NCBI GenBank assembly: GCA_002786025.1
Contig: NHNW01000078.1
Coordinates: forward strand, 63,578-127,577
Reading direction: 5' to 3'
Origin: Zasmidium citrigriseum
Lineage: Eukaryota > Ascomycota > Dothideomycetes > Mycosphaerellales > Mycosphaerellaceae
DNA length: 64,000 nucleotides
The notes below the pieces were generated by a model, which saw only the letters and a program-made list of their open reading frames with translations, ran no database searches and had not been told where the DNA came from. Made by a program: the position numbers and the translations under genes. Numbering within the stretch: position 1 is the stretch's first letter; every line of letters begins with the position of its first letter. Positions 1-9,921 of this stretch are shown in pieces.

Positions 1-378
1 GGCCGCACGATATCTGGATGTGACTGTCGCGGGCAAGGAAGATGACGTGGGTGGACGCTTCGTGTGCTGTCGCTGGGCAGATCCTCAGGATGAGGAGCTG
101 ACACTGGAGGAGTTTGACTTCAGCGTTGACGATGTGACCGCATCACTGTAAGCTCTGCTTGACTTCTCGGGCATTTGCCTCACTGACTCCATTCTAGGCG
201 CGACGTCTCGCTCACCGGACGCAGTGAAAGTCCCGTTGAGGAGGACCCCGAGGTGTCGTCGATGCAGCAATGGATGAGGGATCTCAAGTTCCGCGAGACG
301 CTGTACATTGCAAGTCTCAGACGTCAGGTAATGGCTTCACTTCAGTTCAGGTACCAGAAGGAGCTGACGTTGCTTTAA
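1..378 (+). CDS. 3' end of an unrecognised gene (two exons visible)
   Basis: The window opens inside an exon. The open frame runs from base 2 (AARYLDVTVAGKED...) to 147, an intron of 50 nt follows (148-197, donor GTAAGC, acceptor CTAG), and the last exon 198-378 ends in TAA. Without splicing the frame stops at the donor (CTG TAA), which supports the intron. The visible product is about 108 residues, acidic, ending in a basic amphipathic tail (RDLKFRETLYIASLRRQ). I do not recognise a domain; the tail could form a helix or short coiled coil. The N-terminus lies outside the window, so the family cannot be named. Confidence 0.6.
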
Positions 379-494
379 GGTTCTGAGCTAGTCTCCTGGT
401 CAATCGAAGGGAAGGTGCAAGGACGACTTCATCAGCTTCGCCGCTGCCTACCTGCCTTCCCTTCGCGAACTTCATGTCAAAAAACACCACCACG

Positions 495-510
495 CAACAA
501 CAACAACAAC
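495..510. repeat. (CAA)n microsatellite
   Basis: Five uninterrupted CAA units plus one base, in the leader of the next gene. If the upstream in-frame ATG at 415 were used it would encode Asn repeats, which is one reason to prefer the later start. Confidence 0.8.
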
Positions 511-681
511 CGCTACCACGACCACGCTCGCTTTCAACATGTCGCACTCGCCATACTGACAACCCACACAAGAATCGCAGTGCCGCATAAAGAAGCATTG
601 CACCTCGCGGAGGCTGGAGAGGACGCCTCACTTCAACGAACAAAACCGCCACGTTTCGTGTCGCAAGACGCTCTGCTCACG

Positions 682-1305
682 ATGCCGCGAATCAAGGCTG
701 TCCGCGTCTCTTGCAGCGGCGAAGCTCGCCACCGTAACAAGATTAAGGAGCTTTGCGTCTATGATATCCCAGACTCCCACGACATTTTCACCAAGGGAGA
801 GGTCAGCAAGTTCTCTGACATGATGGGAATCCCACTTCTGGCTATCACCGTCCGCCCTTCGATGCTCACGCGGGCAGTCCATTACCGCACTTATCGTGGA
901 ACGACTGATACTTCGAAGCCCATTCCCATGTACGGCTACAAGGACGTCGACAAGTACTTCCCAAACAACGTAGCTGCGGCATTCATGGCCGGCAACGAAG
1001 GTGCCCATCTTCGCTGGGCTGACCAGGTGGGAGCTGTTCTCTTCGCTCGCGCTGATCAGAAGCCACTTGAGACGAGTCACATCCACATCATGCTGGGCTT
1101 GCTGAACGAGGCCACGCATGTGGCAAGCGCAGGCGGTGTCGCAAAGGCAATGGCGATGCTCACGCCTTCATCGTTCAAGGAGTACTACATGTCCACCGCC
1201 GAGCACTTCAAGAGCCAGAACAGCGGCGAAGAGTGGTCTGACCGTTCGCCGTGGGATGAAGCGAAGATTGTTGAGGAGCAGAGCGATGAAGACGAGATAT
1301 TGTAG
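682..1305 (+). CDS. Hypothetical protein, 207 aa
   Basis: Single-exon frame. I chose ATG 682 (A at -3, start of a compositionally normal region MPRIKAVRVSC...). The frame is open upstream to an ATG at 415, but that stretch is low-complexity with an Asn run and looks like untranslated leader. The protein has no signal peptide or membrane segment. It is a mixed alpha/beta-looking globular sequence (VGAVLFARADQKPLETSHIH in the middle) ending in an acidic tail EEQSDEDEIL. Codon third positions are G/C-rich, as in the neighbouring genes. No family recognised; function unknown. Confidence 0.65.
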   Translation: MPRIKAVRVSCSGEARHRNKIKELCVYDIPDSHDIFTKGEVSKFSDMMGIPLLAITVRPSMLTRAVHYRTYRGTTDTSKPIPMYGYKDVDKYFPNNVAAAFMAGNEGAHLRWADQVGAVLFARADQKPLETSHIHIMLGLLNEATHVASAGGVAKAMAMLTPSSFKEYYMSTAEHFKSQNSGEEWSDRSPWDEAKIVEEQSDEDEIL

Positions 1306-1334
1306 CCGCATCGCGTGGTTCAGAGCCTTTCAGG

Positions 1335-1538
1335 ATGCCGGCGCTCAAGCATGTGCGGGAAGTGAGGATGGTCTACGGATTGAAGATTGGACCGGTAAGT
1401 GATAGCCTCAGAATGAGCGAAGAGGCGACTGACATAGTTTCACAGATTGAGGTCACCTTTGAAAAGTGTGAGATGCTGAGAACGAGAAATGCAAACCGAG
1501 GAACATCGATCCTGGGCAACATGCTCACCTCGCTGTAG
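1335..1538 (+). CDS. Possible 50-aa micro-protein with one intron
   Basis: ATG 1335 opens a 20-codon exon (1335-1394) followed by a strong GTAAGT donor, a 51-nt intron ending CACAG (1395-1445) and a second exon 1446-1538 with TAG. The spliced frame gives MPALKHVREVRMVYGLKIGP then IEVTFEKCEMLRTRN... . It starts only 29 bases after the previous stop, so it may instead be a spliced 3' UTR of that gene. The good splice sites are the main support; the product matches nothing I know. Confidence 0.3.
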   Translation: MPALKHVREVRMVYGLKIGPVSDSLRMSEEATDIVSQIEVTFEKCEMLRTRNANRGTSILGNMLTSL

Positions 1539-2532
1539 GTAGCACCTTTAGCAGTGACTGTGGACGAGAACCTATGCAGCACACTGTACTCTTCACAAAA
1601 GCAGCCCGCGCCACATCTAGAGCGCCTCACACTCATGTCAACTGCCACATGTGAACACCCTCCAAGCCTCACATCCCAGGAATAGTCGATGCATATCACG
1701 TCCATCACCCAAAGTCAAGCCTGAGGCTGGACTGAAACACCGCCCATACAATCTCATTGTCCTCCACACAGCTATTGGGCCACAACATCTCGCCACCCAA
1801 ACACACCCTCTTGTCTGAGGTACCGATTCCGAGTAGCCTCAGGTTTAAGCAGTGCCGTGGAGTGATTGGCCAGCAAGGGCTTCTGCCGGTTCTTCCCTGC
1901 ACATTAGCGCCATCTCTCTTCACACCCTCTTCTCACCACCTCCATCGACCTGCGTCTGAAACATCAACAATGACTGTTCCCATCTTCGTCTCATCTGCGC
2001 TGCGACGTACCGCGACGGACCGCCGAACGCCAAACACCTGCAAAAGTCGGAGACGAGACCTGCCCAAGACCTGGCGCCCGCAGGCTTTCCCTTGCTCGGC
2101 GCGAGAACTGCAGTGCGACATCGACGGTGCTGGTGTGTCTGCTGATGGGTAGCATCTCTGGAATCGATAGGCTGCGCAGAGCTGCACGACCGCCGAGCTG
2201 CCGTGGACTACATCGAGCTGTTTCTGCACAGGTACCTGGGCCACGGACATGAGGCCGTTCTTGTTTGCGTCGATGCTACTGCGACTGTAGGTAGTGGCGA
2301 GCAGTGCATGCTGCAGCATTCATCTGTGCGTTCGAGCATTTGTTTACTTCTAATGCTCATCAGCGTTTACGACTCTTTCTTCTCTCGAGCGTGTGTTGTG
2401 CCTTGCTTTGCAATCTCCTCGTCGTTGCACTTACTTTCATTTTTTTCATCTTGAAGAAGGAGCAACTATCGCTGACATTCCTGTCTTTTTCGTCACATCC
2501 GATCCAAGGGATGATTGTTTAAATTACATCAA
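1539..2532. other. Intergenic, about 1.0 kb
   Basis: Several open frames exist on both strands (longest about 130 codons) but none has coding-like codon use, splice logic or a recognisable motif. The last 150 bases are T/C-rich and probably hold the promoter and leader of the gene at 2533. Confidence 0.5.
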
Positions 2533-3950
2533 ATGGTTCAAAGATTGGGGACGCCGTCTCTCCTTTGCTGCTGGAAGAACAACGACACTGAGGAAGTCAA
2601 CAACAACGTTACCGCTGCTACGCCCAACATGCAGTCTCCTCTACCGGATGCAAGCGCCCTGGAAGCTGGCATTCTGGAAGATGAAAGGCCATCGAGACTA
2701 TCACGAGTGCAAGATAACGTCCGGAACCTGCTACGGACGTCCGTCTTTGGATCTGTAAAGAGCTCTCCAACAACACCGACCCATCCTCCACCAACAGCAG
2801 CGAGAGACTTTGCCAACGATGTTCCATCTCCAACTGCCATACGACAACCAGAAGTTCTCCCCAGCCCAACCTCGGCCAATTCAGCAAACTCTGCATCAAC
2901 AACACACTACTCCGAAAGCCCGCGAGATGCAACGACGTTTGCTTGTCCTCAAGCAAGCTATCAGCAAACGGTACAGCGTATGGCTCATCAATCTGCCATG
3001 TTTAACACGAGAGCTGTGGCTGCACTCAACCATCCGGATTTGAGTGATCCATCCTTGGCGACATTCTCGCAGCAGAAGATGCAAAGACGGCAGCGAAGTG
3101 GATGGAGCCGATCGCCCAAAGGAAGGAAAGGGAGGAGGGCGGCACAGAATGCGGCCGGCTCTAAGACTGTGCTATGTGTAATGGCATCGCTACTCCTGGC
3201 GGCTTTGGTTGCAACCTGTATGTCCAATTTGCAACACCAGATTGACCGGATGCTGATATGTGGACAGACATCTCCATCGCCACAACAACATCCGACCTCT
3301 CAACAACCTTCCACATCCTCTTCGTCCTAGGAATCTGCCTGGCCACAATCGTCTTCGCCTATTCCGTAATCCAGCTCTTCTTCGTAGCAAAACGGCCCCA
3401 GTCGCCACTCTTCGTAGCAGTCTCCCGACACGGCAACCAACGCCGCCACCGGCACCACCACAACGACAGCCAACGCCACCCTCAAGACCGCGCCATCCCA
3501 ACCCTAACCAACGAACCCGACTTCCACCCAACAATGCCAATCCCGGTGCACCTCTCCTCAGACGACATCCGCTCCGACCCCCTCATCGCGCAACCCAGCG
3601 CAGGAGCCGACATCACCAACTCCACCTTCGACAAAGATGCCATCGAACTTCCAAATCCCCCACCAGCATATGGCCGCTGGCGAGACAGCAGACGCGCAGA
3701 TCCGAATCTTTTGCATTGGCAAGCGGTCCCTTCGCCCGTCAGTCCGGAGACACCGGCGCTTCCGTCTCCGACTTATGAGGAAGCTATGGCTGCAGGAGCA
3801 CAGAATGAGAGCCCGCCGAGTTATATGACGAGGGAGTCGCCGGAGCGGCAGAGGGAGATGCGAGATGCGCGAGCTGGGATTGCGCGGGAGCAGGTTGTTG
3901 AGCCGGAGATGTTTGAGACGAGAGGGCCCGGTGTCGGGCTGGCAATGTAG
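2533..3950 (+). CDS. Two-transmembrane protein with long disordered flanks, 455 aa
   Basis: Exons 2533-3217 and 3268-3950; the 50-nt intron (GTATGT...ACAG) lies inside the membrane region. Splicing joins CVMASLLLAALVATY to ISIATTTSDL and then FHILFVLGICLATIVFAY, giving two adjacent hydrophobic helices around residues 217-265. Before them are about 200 Ser/Thr/Pro-rich residues with basic clusters (RRQRSGWSRSPKGRKGRR) just before helix 1; after them is a 190-residue Pro-rich tail with PPPAYG, a PPxY-type motif that Nedd4/Rsp5 ligases bind. ATG 2533 has A at -3; an ATG at 2515 adds only six residues. I know this layout only as a hypothetical-protein pattern of filamentous fungi; the function is unknown. 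Confidence 0.75.
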
Positions 3951-4667
3951 TAGAGATAGGGAAAGCCTTCTGGTAAGGCGTAATATCATATGAGGCATCT
4001 TGTGTCACAAAAGGCTCAGATCGTATTACATCTGCACCATGCTGATGACTGAGAGGTAAGGTAAGGTAAGTGTGTGAAGTGAGGTTTAGACAGGTCTATG
4101 TTTCTATTGAGCGCCGTGTCAGCGCTCGAGGTTCATCTAGATCGTGATCTTTCCGGCGGCTCTCAAGCATGCTTTTCGACATCCAGACCTGCGGCGACTC
4201 CGGCCGCAATCGTCTCAATTGCGGGTACAGGCCGTGCCATATGAGCCGTGTGACGTCCTCCTGCTCAACGTTCTTCGCCTTCGTTCTGCCGGCCTGACCC
4301 ACAGCCAGGAAGCCCGCGTTTTCCGTGAGTGGTGATGATATATTTCGTTTCGTTTCGATGAAGTCTTGCTCCTGTGTCGATAGCCCGATAGGACTCTGAA
4401 TTGTCTCCAGTGAAGGGATTCGACTTCGGATCCGGGATCCTTTGGTAGCGCTTTGCCATAGGCCCAAGTCCCGGTTTCTTGAAGTCTCTGCATCCGGGCA
4501 GTCTTATTGTTTCTGGATGGGCCCAGCATCGTCGCAGCTTCCACGTCTCTGGCGCTGGAGGTCTCGTCACCGAGCACAGGAAATGGGACGAAAACCTGTG
4601 GCCCCCACCGTCCCATCTCATTGTCACTTCCCATCCCAATCCGTCTCATCTTTATCCCATCAACCCA
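3951..4667. other. Intergenic, 0.7 kb, with GGTAA microsatellite
   Basis: Lies between convergent genes. It has a short (GGTAA)3 run near 4054-4070 and overlapping open frames on the minus strand with no coding features. No gene supported. Confidence 0.5.
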
Positions 4668-5161
4668 TCACTTCTCCCCCTCCTCCCTCCCCTTCCCCGG
4701 CTTCCTCCCCAAATCCTTATCCCACCACTCCCTCCAAAACTTCTCATCCTCAACCCTCTTCCGCTCCTTCGCCTCCTTCTCCTCCTTCCTCTTCCCAATC
4801 GTATCAAACCACTCCCGTCGCGCCGCATCCTGCTCCTCCCGCGTCGCAAATTTCATCATACAGTTGTTCATCGCTTTTTGTTCTTTCCGGCACATGAAGG
4901 TCGCGGTGAAGGTGCGGGAGGTGCAGCAGGCTGCGAAGTCTGGACAATCCAGCGTGAGCTGGGGATGTAGGTATATGGTGTGAGTGGTGTGTATGTCTTA
5001 CCTCTGACTTCGTCGGCGCATTTTTGTCGGACTCGTTTGTGGTACAGTTCGCGGACTTGGGCTTCCTGGCTGGCGGAGAGCGGGAGCGGTGTTGCAGAGG
5101 GATTGGGAGTCGGTTGGACCGGCGGTGAGGATGTGGGTGGAGATGCCATTATTGCGGCCAT
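4668..5161 (-). CDS. CMC1: COX assembly mitochondrial protein CMC1 (twin CX9C)
   Basis: Two exons: 5161-5002 and 4939-4668, with a 62-nt intron (GTAAGA...CCAG). Joined, they give 143 aa with the twin CX9C signature: KCADEVRDFAAC followed by CRKEQKAMNNC, preceded by LPLSASQEAQVRELYHKRV and followed by a highly charged helix ending about WREWWDKD. Twin CX9C proteins are imported into the mitochondrial intermembrane space and oxidised by Mia40; Cmc1 binds newly made Cox1 during cytochrome c oxidase assembly. The first CX9C spans the splice junction, so an unspliced reading destroys it, which confirms the intron. The Pro/Ser/Thr-rich N-terminus is typical of filamentous fungal members. Confidence 0.9.
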
Positions 5162-5594
5162 ATCATTCTTGCTCGATACGTTGAAGTGAGTGACGGCGAT
5201 TTCTCGATGGAATGCTGATCAATGCCTCCGAAGCTCGAGGTCGGACAAAGGAAGCTACGAACGCTCGGACCACCAGTCTTAAATCGACTTCCATGTCAAA
5301 TGTCAACATCATTGGTGATGCTGGATGGTTGGTTGCTCGCTTGCCTTTTGGCATCAACTCAAGGTCTTTTGGTGTCTGTATCGACACATTGTCTATGTAC
5401 CGAAAGCCTCAAGGCAATTGGTTTGAGCCTCCTGCTCATCCATGCCCACCCAACCCATAAAGTCATGTCGCGAAGTGGTATCTCTAGATCATAAGAAGCA
5501 CCATCCCAAAAGCATTCAAGACAACGCCAGCCCGCAAGCCTCCCTGCACATATGCGAGGATCGCGAATCCCACCAACGCCAGTACTGCAAAATC
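5162..5594. other. Intergenic, 0.43 kb
   Basis: Probably the promoter of CMC1 plus the 3' flank of the SP-RING gene, both on the minus strand. No convincing frame or element seen. Confidence 0.5.
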
Positions 5595-8500
5595 TCAATC
5601 AAGAACTATTACCTCCCTCGGTTTTGGTGGTGGCGCGGGAGGAGCAGTGGATGTAGGACGAGACATGCTGCCTCTTTCCTCCCGCTCCAGACTCGCCGAA
5701 CGCACACCTGTAGTCTCTTCCGGCTTGGGTCTCCACGATCCATCGGCATCAACAATAATCGCTCGTGTGTCAAGTCGCCCTTGCTTTTCCAATTCTTTGC
5801 GCACGCCGACCAGAAAATCATCAATGATCAGTGTCTGAGGCCGGACGTCGCCCAGGCAAAGAGGACAACGCCAGCAATCCACCACTGTAGGCCAACCGGG
5901 ATGCGGCCGTGTGCACATCTGCAAGAATGTTTCCAAATCGAAGCAGTCTCGATGTAAGCAATTGGACCCCCGGGCTGGGATATCGAAGATCTTGCATGCG
6001 GAGTACGGGTCGAATAGCTTGATCGTTACCGAGCTGGATGTGAATGCTAGCTCGTCGTCTCCGCTATCGTATCCAGTCAACGACTTTTTGATCGCAGCAA
6101 GGGAATCCGCTGCAGATATGCGAGTGATCTTTTCTCGGATGCTTTCGTGAGACATGACGCCGATGACTTCAACAGCCAAGGCACATTCAGTTACTCTGTA
6201 ATCTGCTTTTGCCCTCGTCCTGCACACTTTAAGCTGGTTCTCGCCTAAGCGAAGTAACGAAGTCAGATCGATTGGGCGGTAGCGTCCGTGGTGTAGCTTC
6301 CGTCGTGTTTCGAGTCTGGTGTCGTTGAGTTCGAAGTACATATCGTCAGGCCAAATATTGTCTGCCGTGACCCATGCGCTTTCGCCGGCAAAACCAGCAC
6401 GTGGCAGCACAGAGCATCGAAGTCGATACATTAGCGATCCTTCAGTAACGTGCCGATATGGTGGATCGCACTTGTTGCGAGGCGCATCCGTTCTCGCGAT
6501 TCGATCCATCGACTTCTGTGACATGCTGAAGGTGATTTTCTGTACGGGGAGGCTTTTGTTGAGCTTTGTTGGTGGCACATTGAAGCCAATGACATGTCGA
6601 TATAACCGTGGAGAGCCAGGGACATACTCTCTAGGCCCCAGCTCAGGGGTACGAAGATGTGCTTGGTGTATGCCACTTCGCATCCAGTCCGGATTCGTTG
6701 GCTGAGGGCGGGGCTGATCTTGCACTCGAGGGAAGATGAGTCTCGGGGGCCGGGGAGTCGTAGGAGTCGTAGAAGTCGTGGGAACCGTGGGAGTCTGCAC
6801 CGCTGGACGACCTGCTTGCAACTGCATACCGAGTGATGCCAGCTGAGCCAGTTGAGGGGGCATCTGATTTTGGCCCACCTGGTGCGATACAGGGCTGGAC
6901 CGACCGTTCTGAGCTTGCGCGTGAGCTTGAATGAGCGGATTGAGGAGATGAGCATTGCTCATCTGTTGTTGTTGGATCGCCTGTTGATGCTGTATCGACG
7001 ATCGATGGCTCGGGTTCTGCTGCGGGACGACTGGCATGCTTGAGGGCGGTGGTTGCTGGAAGTAGTGCAGTGCATTTTGTGGAACTGCAAAATCGGGCAC
7101 ATTTGGTGAGTACCTGGCGAGATGCTGTTGCCAAGAATGGAAAACAGCAGACATGACCTGGTATGCTTGCTGCATCTCCTCCGGAGTCCTTCGATGCCGC
7201 CTCAAAAGGTACGCGTCCTGATCAATTTGATGGAGTCGCTCGACAGCCTGCACTCCCTTAGAGTCTAGCTCGCTACTTCCGTAAAGCATACGAGCGATTG
7301 CTCTGAAGGCAGTAGATTGTAGAATAGGAGTCTTTAGGTGGAGGATGTGTGACAGATCTTGAACCAGAGGAGGGGCGTTCATGCATTTGCAGCGGTGTAC
7401 AAATTGGTCCCAGTGCAAAGGAAGCCTAACGAGGCACTCCTTCACCGATAGCAGTCTCCCTTCGTAGATGTCTCGCCCGTTGGTCGAGTAAATGTCCATA
7501 ATTGGTTCCGGAAAGTCGGCAAAGAACTCGACAAGCCCGCGGTTCAGCATGTTGTTGGAGCAAATGAGGGTGTTGATGAATTCCCATGAGTTTTCGTTGA
7601 CATCTCTGAGCGATTGTGGTAGTAGCCGTTCGCTTACTGTGCGAAGACAGAACACTTGACTGAGCACCTGATAGAACCAATCTCCCTTTTGGACAGCCTC
7701 CCGTAGCAAAGCTATGCGTCCGCTATCAGTTGGAGATAATTGGCCTGCTTGCCTCAACTCGGTCTCTTTTCCCGCAAGCTGGGTAAGAAGTGTTGCTGGA
7801 GGTATCCGAGATGGCAGGAGCTGGCGGGGGGATGGGGCGGGAGCATTGGACGGCACTATTGAGGGTGTGCGAACGTGTTGATTTTGTCCATGTGATCTTG
7901 GAGGCTGTGGCGGGACGTTACTGGCTATAGAGTGCCGGTAGTGCGGTTGCGGCTGGGTGTGGTATTGCTGAGGCGGCATTGCTTGTCCATACGCCATTTG
8001 TTGATGGATCGGTGGTGTTGGAGGTGGATGGCCGGGAATCGGAGCTTGTCGAGGTACCGGTTGCTGTAATGGACTGGGTTGGTGTGCTGCGTGAGGAGAG
8101 TTGATCATTGGCCGTGTTGAAATACCATTTGCGGCACCGATCGAATTTCTGCTTTGGGAAGTTGATGTTCGCCCTCGTTGCAGTGCTTGAGCGGCGAAAG
8201 TTGGCGAATCATCGCTGGAGGCGGGGGATGGAAGTGAGGGTTGGCCAGTGTGTCTAGCCATGGCGTCGACTGATTTCCGTCCGTTGCCCGCAGGCGTTGG
8301 TAGTCCTATTTGGCCTATCCCGTTTGCCGCTGTGTTTGGAGATTCATACTGCACCAACGCAGGCCCTGACAACGGAACAGTTCGAGGAATGGGTGTGGGT
8401 GTGGACGTCGACGTCGACGTCGAAGGAGGTCGCTCTGGGGGTCTTGCCTCGATATTGATTCCGTTTGTAGAAGGCACGGTGTTCGCGGCCGTGCTTGCCC

Positions 8501-8720
8501 TCACTTCCGTTACTTCTGCATGTGAAGTGGAAGCCGCGTTTGACCTCACTGCACTAAGGTTGGCAGCCGCGTTGCCCGTTTGCGCCTGCCCGTTTGCATC
8601 TCCACCACCACCACCAGACATCCACCTGTTGTGCCTCCCCAACAGGAATTGCAGTGTATTGTTGCTCTCGGCGATCTGGCTCGTGGACGGACCGGTATTG
8701 TCGGTCCGCCGTCGTTTCAT
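5595..8720 (-). CDS. SP-RING/MIZ zinc-finger protein, putative SUMO E3 ligase, 1041 aa
   Basis: One uninterrupted exon. The zinc-finger core lies at about residues 903-970: IPARGSNCLHRDCFD, then WRCPLC and TLIIDDF, matching the Siz/PIAS SP-RING pattern. Candidate zinc ligands are Cys921, His923, Cys952 and Cys955. Just before it is a conserved beta-rich region (residues about 700-900) and the first 300 residues are Pro/Gln/Ser-rich and disordered. The protein ends EVIVLD, a hydrophobic-plus-acid SUMO-interacting-motif shape. SP-RING proteins bring SUMO-charged Ubc9 to nuclear substrates. The long N-terminus without an obvious SAP or PINIT domain looks more like the metazoan ZMIZ arrangement than Siz1. 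Ligase activity is inferred from the domain only. Confidence 0.85.
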   Translation of the reverse strand: MKRRRTDNTGPSTSQIAESNNTLQFLLGRHNRWMSGGGGGDANGQAQTGNAAANLSAVRSNAASTSHAEVTEVRASTAANTVPSTNGINIEARPPERPPSTSTSTSTPTPIPRTVPLSGPALVQYESPNTAANGIGQIGLPTPAGNGRKSVDAMARHTGQPSLPSPASSDDSPTFAAQALQRGRTSTSQSRNSIGAANGISTRPMINSPHAAHQPSPLQQPVPRQAPIPGHPPPTPPIHQQMAYGQAMPPQQYHTQPQPHYRHSIASNVPPQPPRSHGQNQHVRTPSIVPSNAPAPSPRQLLPSRIPPATLLTQLAGKETELRQAGQLSPTDSGRIALLREAVQKGDWFYQVLSQVFCLRTVSERLLPQSLRDVNENSWEFINTLICSNNMLNRGLVEFFADFPEPIMDIYSTNGRDIYEGRLLSVKECLVRLPLHWDQFVHRCKCMNAPPLVQDLSHILHLKTPILQSTAFRAIARMLYGSSELDSKGVQAVERLHQIDQDAYLLRRHRRTPEEMQQAYQVMSAVFHSWQQHLARYSPNVPDFAVPQNALHYFQQPPPSSMPVVPQQNPSHRSSIQHQQAIQQQQMSNAHLLNPLIQAHAQAQNGRSSPVSHQVGQNQMPPQLAQLASLGMQLQAGRPAVQTPTVPTTSTTPTTPRPPRLIFPRVQDQPRPQPTNPDWMRSGIHQAHLRTPELGPREYVPGSPRLYRHVIGFNVPPTKLNKSLPVQKITFSMSQKSMDRIARTDAPRNKCDPPYRHVTEGSLMYRLRCSVLPRAGFAGESAWVTADNIWPDDMYFELNDTRLETRRKLHHGRYRPIDLTSLLRLGENQLKVCRTRAKADYRVTECALAVEVIGVMSHESIREKITRISAADSLAAIKKSLTGYDSGDDELAFTSSSVTIKLFDPYSACKIFDIPARGSNCLHRDCFDLETFLQMCTRPHPGWPTVVDCWRCPLCLGDVRPQTLIIDDFLVGVRKELEKQGRLDTRAIIVDADGSWRPKPEETTGVRSASLEREERGSMSRPTSTAPPAPPPKPREVIVLD
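8404..8421. repeat. (GACGTC)3 coding minisatellite
   Basis: Three perfect copies of a self-complementary hexamer inside the SP-RING gene. On the coding strand it encodes a Ser-Thr run in the disordered N-terminal region. Confidence 0.8.
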
Positions 8721-9921
8721 TGTGCGTGGGATCGCCGTCGACGACCGTAGTGTATGCGCGGAGGTATTCGTAACGTCGTCATGAGTCTAGGAGGCGATAT
8801 CGAGTGTCGAGAATGAATTCGAAGTCTCTCATGAGAGCCGGACACAGGGGTCGCGTCTTGCCGTGGTTCTTTCGTGACCGAGCGAAATGGCGTCCGGATC
8901 AAAATCGCCCTAGCACTCGAGCAGTCGCCTGGAGATTCTGAAGCAGTCTGTCGTGCAATCCAGACGCTCGCTATGGTATACTGTCGAAATTTGGACGAGT
9001 ACGTCGGTGGGAGTGGAGAGAGACAGCGTATCGCGAGTGGGTGACGTTCAGACGATCGACGTGCCTGGCTCACGGATGGGGAAGTGAGGGATGCGCTTTG
9101 ACGGTTTCAGCAAAAAACGACGGCTCACAAATTCTTACTTCTTTGCTGCTACTGCTCCGCGGGAAAACGTGGTATGCCGTGCCTTCGGATGAACAATTTA
9201 CACTGGCCTATTCATTCAAGCAGCACCTCTGTGGCATTTGTTGCGGTGGTATAACAAACGACACCATCGATATGCCCATCAAAATAAGCTTTAGGGGCGC
9301 ACGAGTAAGTGGCAGCGATATGATGGGTCGTGCCGGCGGGCATTGGGTGAGCCGCGTGCTGCACGACTCTAGACTCGCCTCTTAGTCGTCCTTATTACTA
9401 CTCTACTATCCCGAATGCCCTCAGCTACGGCGGCGAGAATGCCATTACATGTCTGCTGCTATCGCACCTGTTGGTGACGGCCTGCACGAACCAGTACCGG
9501 CCCGCCCTGCGCTCGCCTGCAGCGTCTGCCAACTCCCCGTGCCTGACCACAAAACCGCCAATAGCTAGCCTGCACGTCGACGCCCGCCCGCAAGTCGCAA
9601 CCCAGCCCAGGCCAGGCCAGCGAGCAGTCTACCCCCTCCCCACCGCTGCACCGTCCCGTCCGCGCCCACCGCCAGCTTCCTGGCCGACACGTGCGATGGT
9701 GGTGATGACGACGGGAAGCTGATGCCACTGGATCCAATCTAGACCTGCTGCCCCTCACCACCACCTCCGCCGCCGCCGACACCACCGTCGAAGCCGCACC
9801 ACGCCGACAGTCACGCCTGCCGCGCCATTCGGCATAGGAGGACACACGAACGAGGCCGTGGAGGTCGCCTGATCCCGCTGACTTGGCGTCCTTGAAGAGG
9901 CAGTGGTCATCAAGCGCGCGG
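8721..9921. other. Divergent promoter region, 1.2 kb
   Basis: Separates the minus-strand SP-RING gene from the plus-strand Boi-like gene. The right half (about 9460-9880) is very C-rich, with CCGCCGCCGCC-like runs, and is likely the long 5' leader of the Boi-like gene. The open frames here lack coding features. Confidence 0.55.

Noticed and set aside
4215..4649. Overlapping minus-strand frames of 124 and 144 codons
   Set aside because: Neither has coding-like codon use, a good start context or any motif; the region is between convergent genes.
8248..8784. 178-codon plus-strand frame overlapping the SP-RING gene start
   Set aside because: It is the antisense of a low-complexity coding region; the minus-strand reading has the SP-RING domain and clear coding bias.
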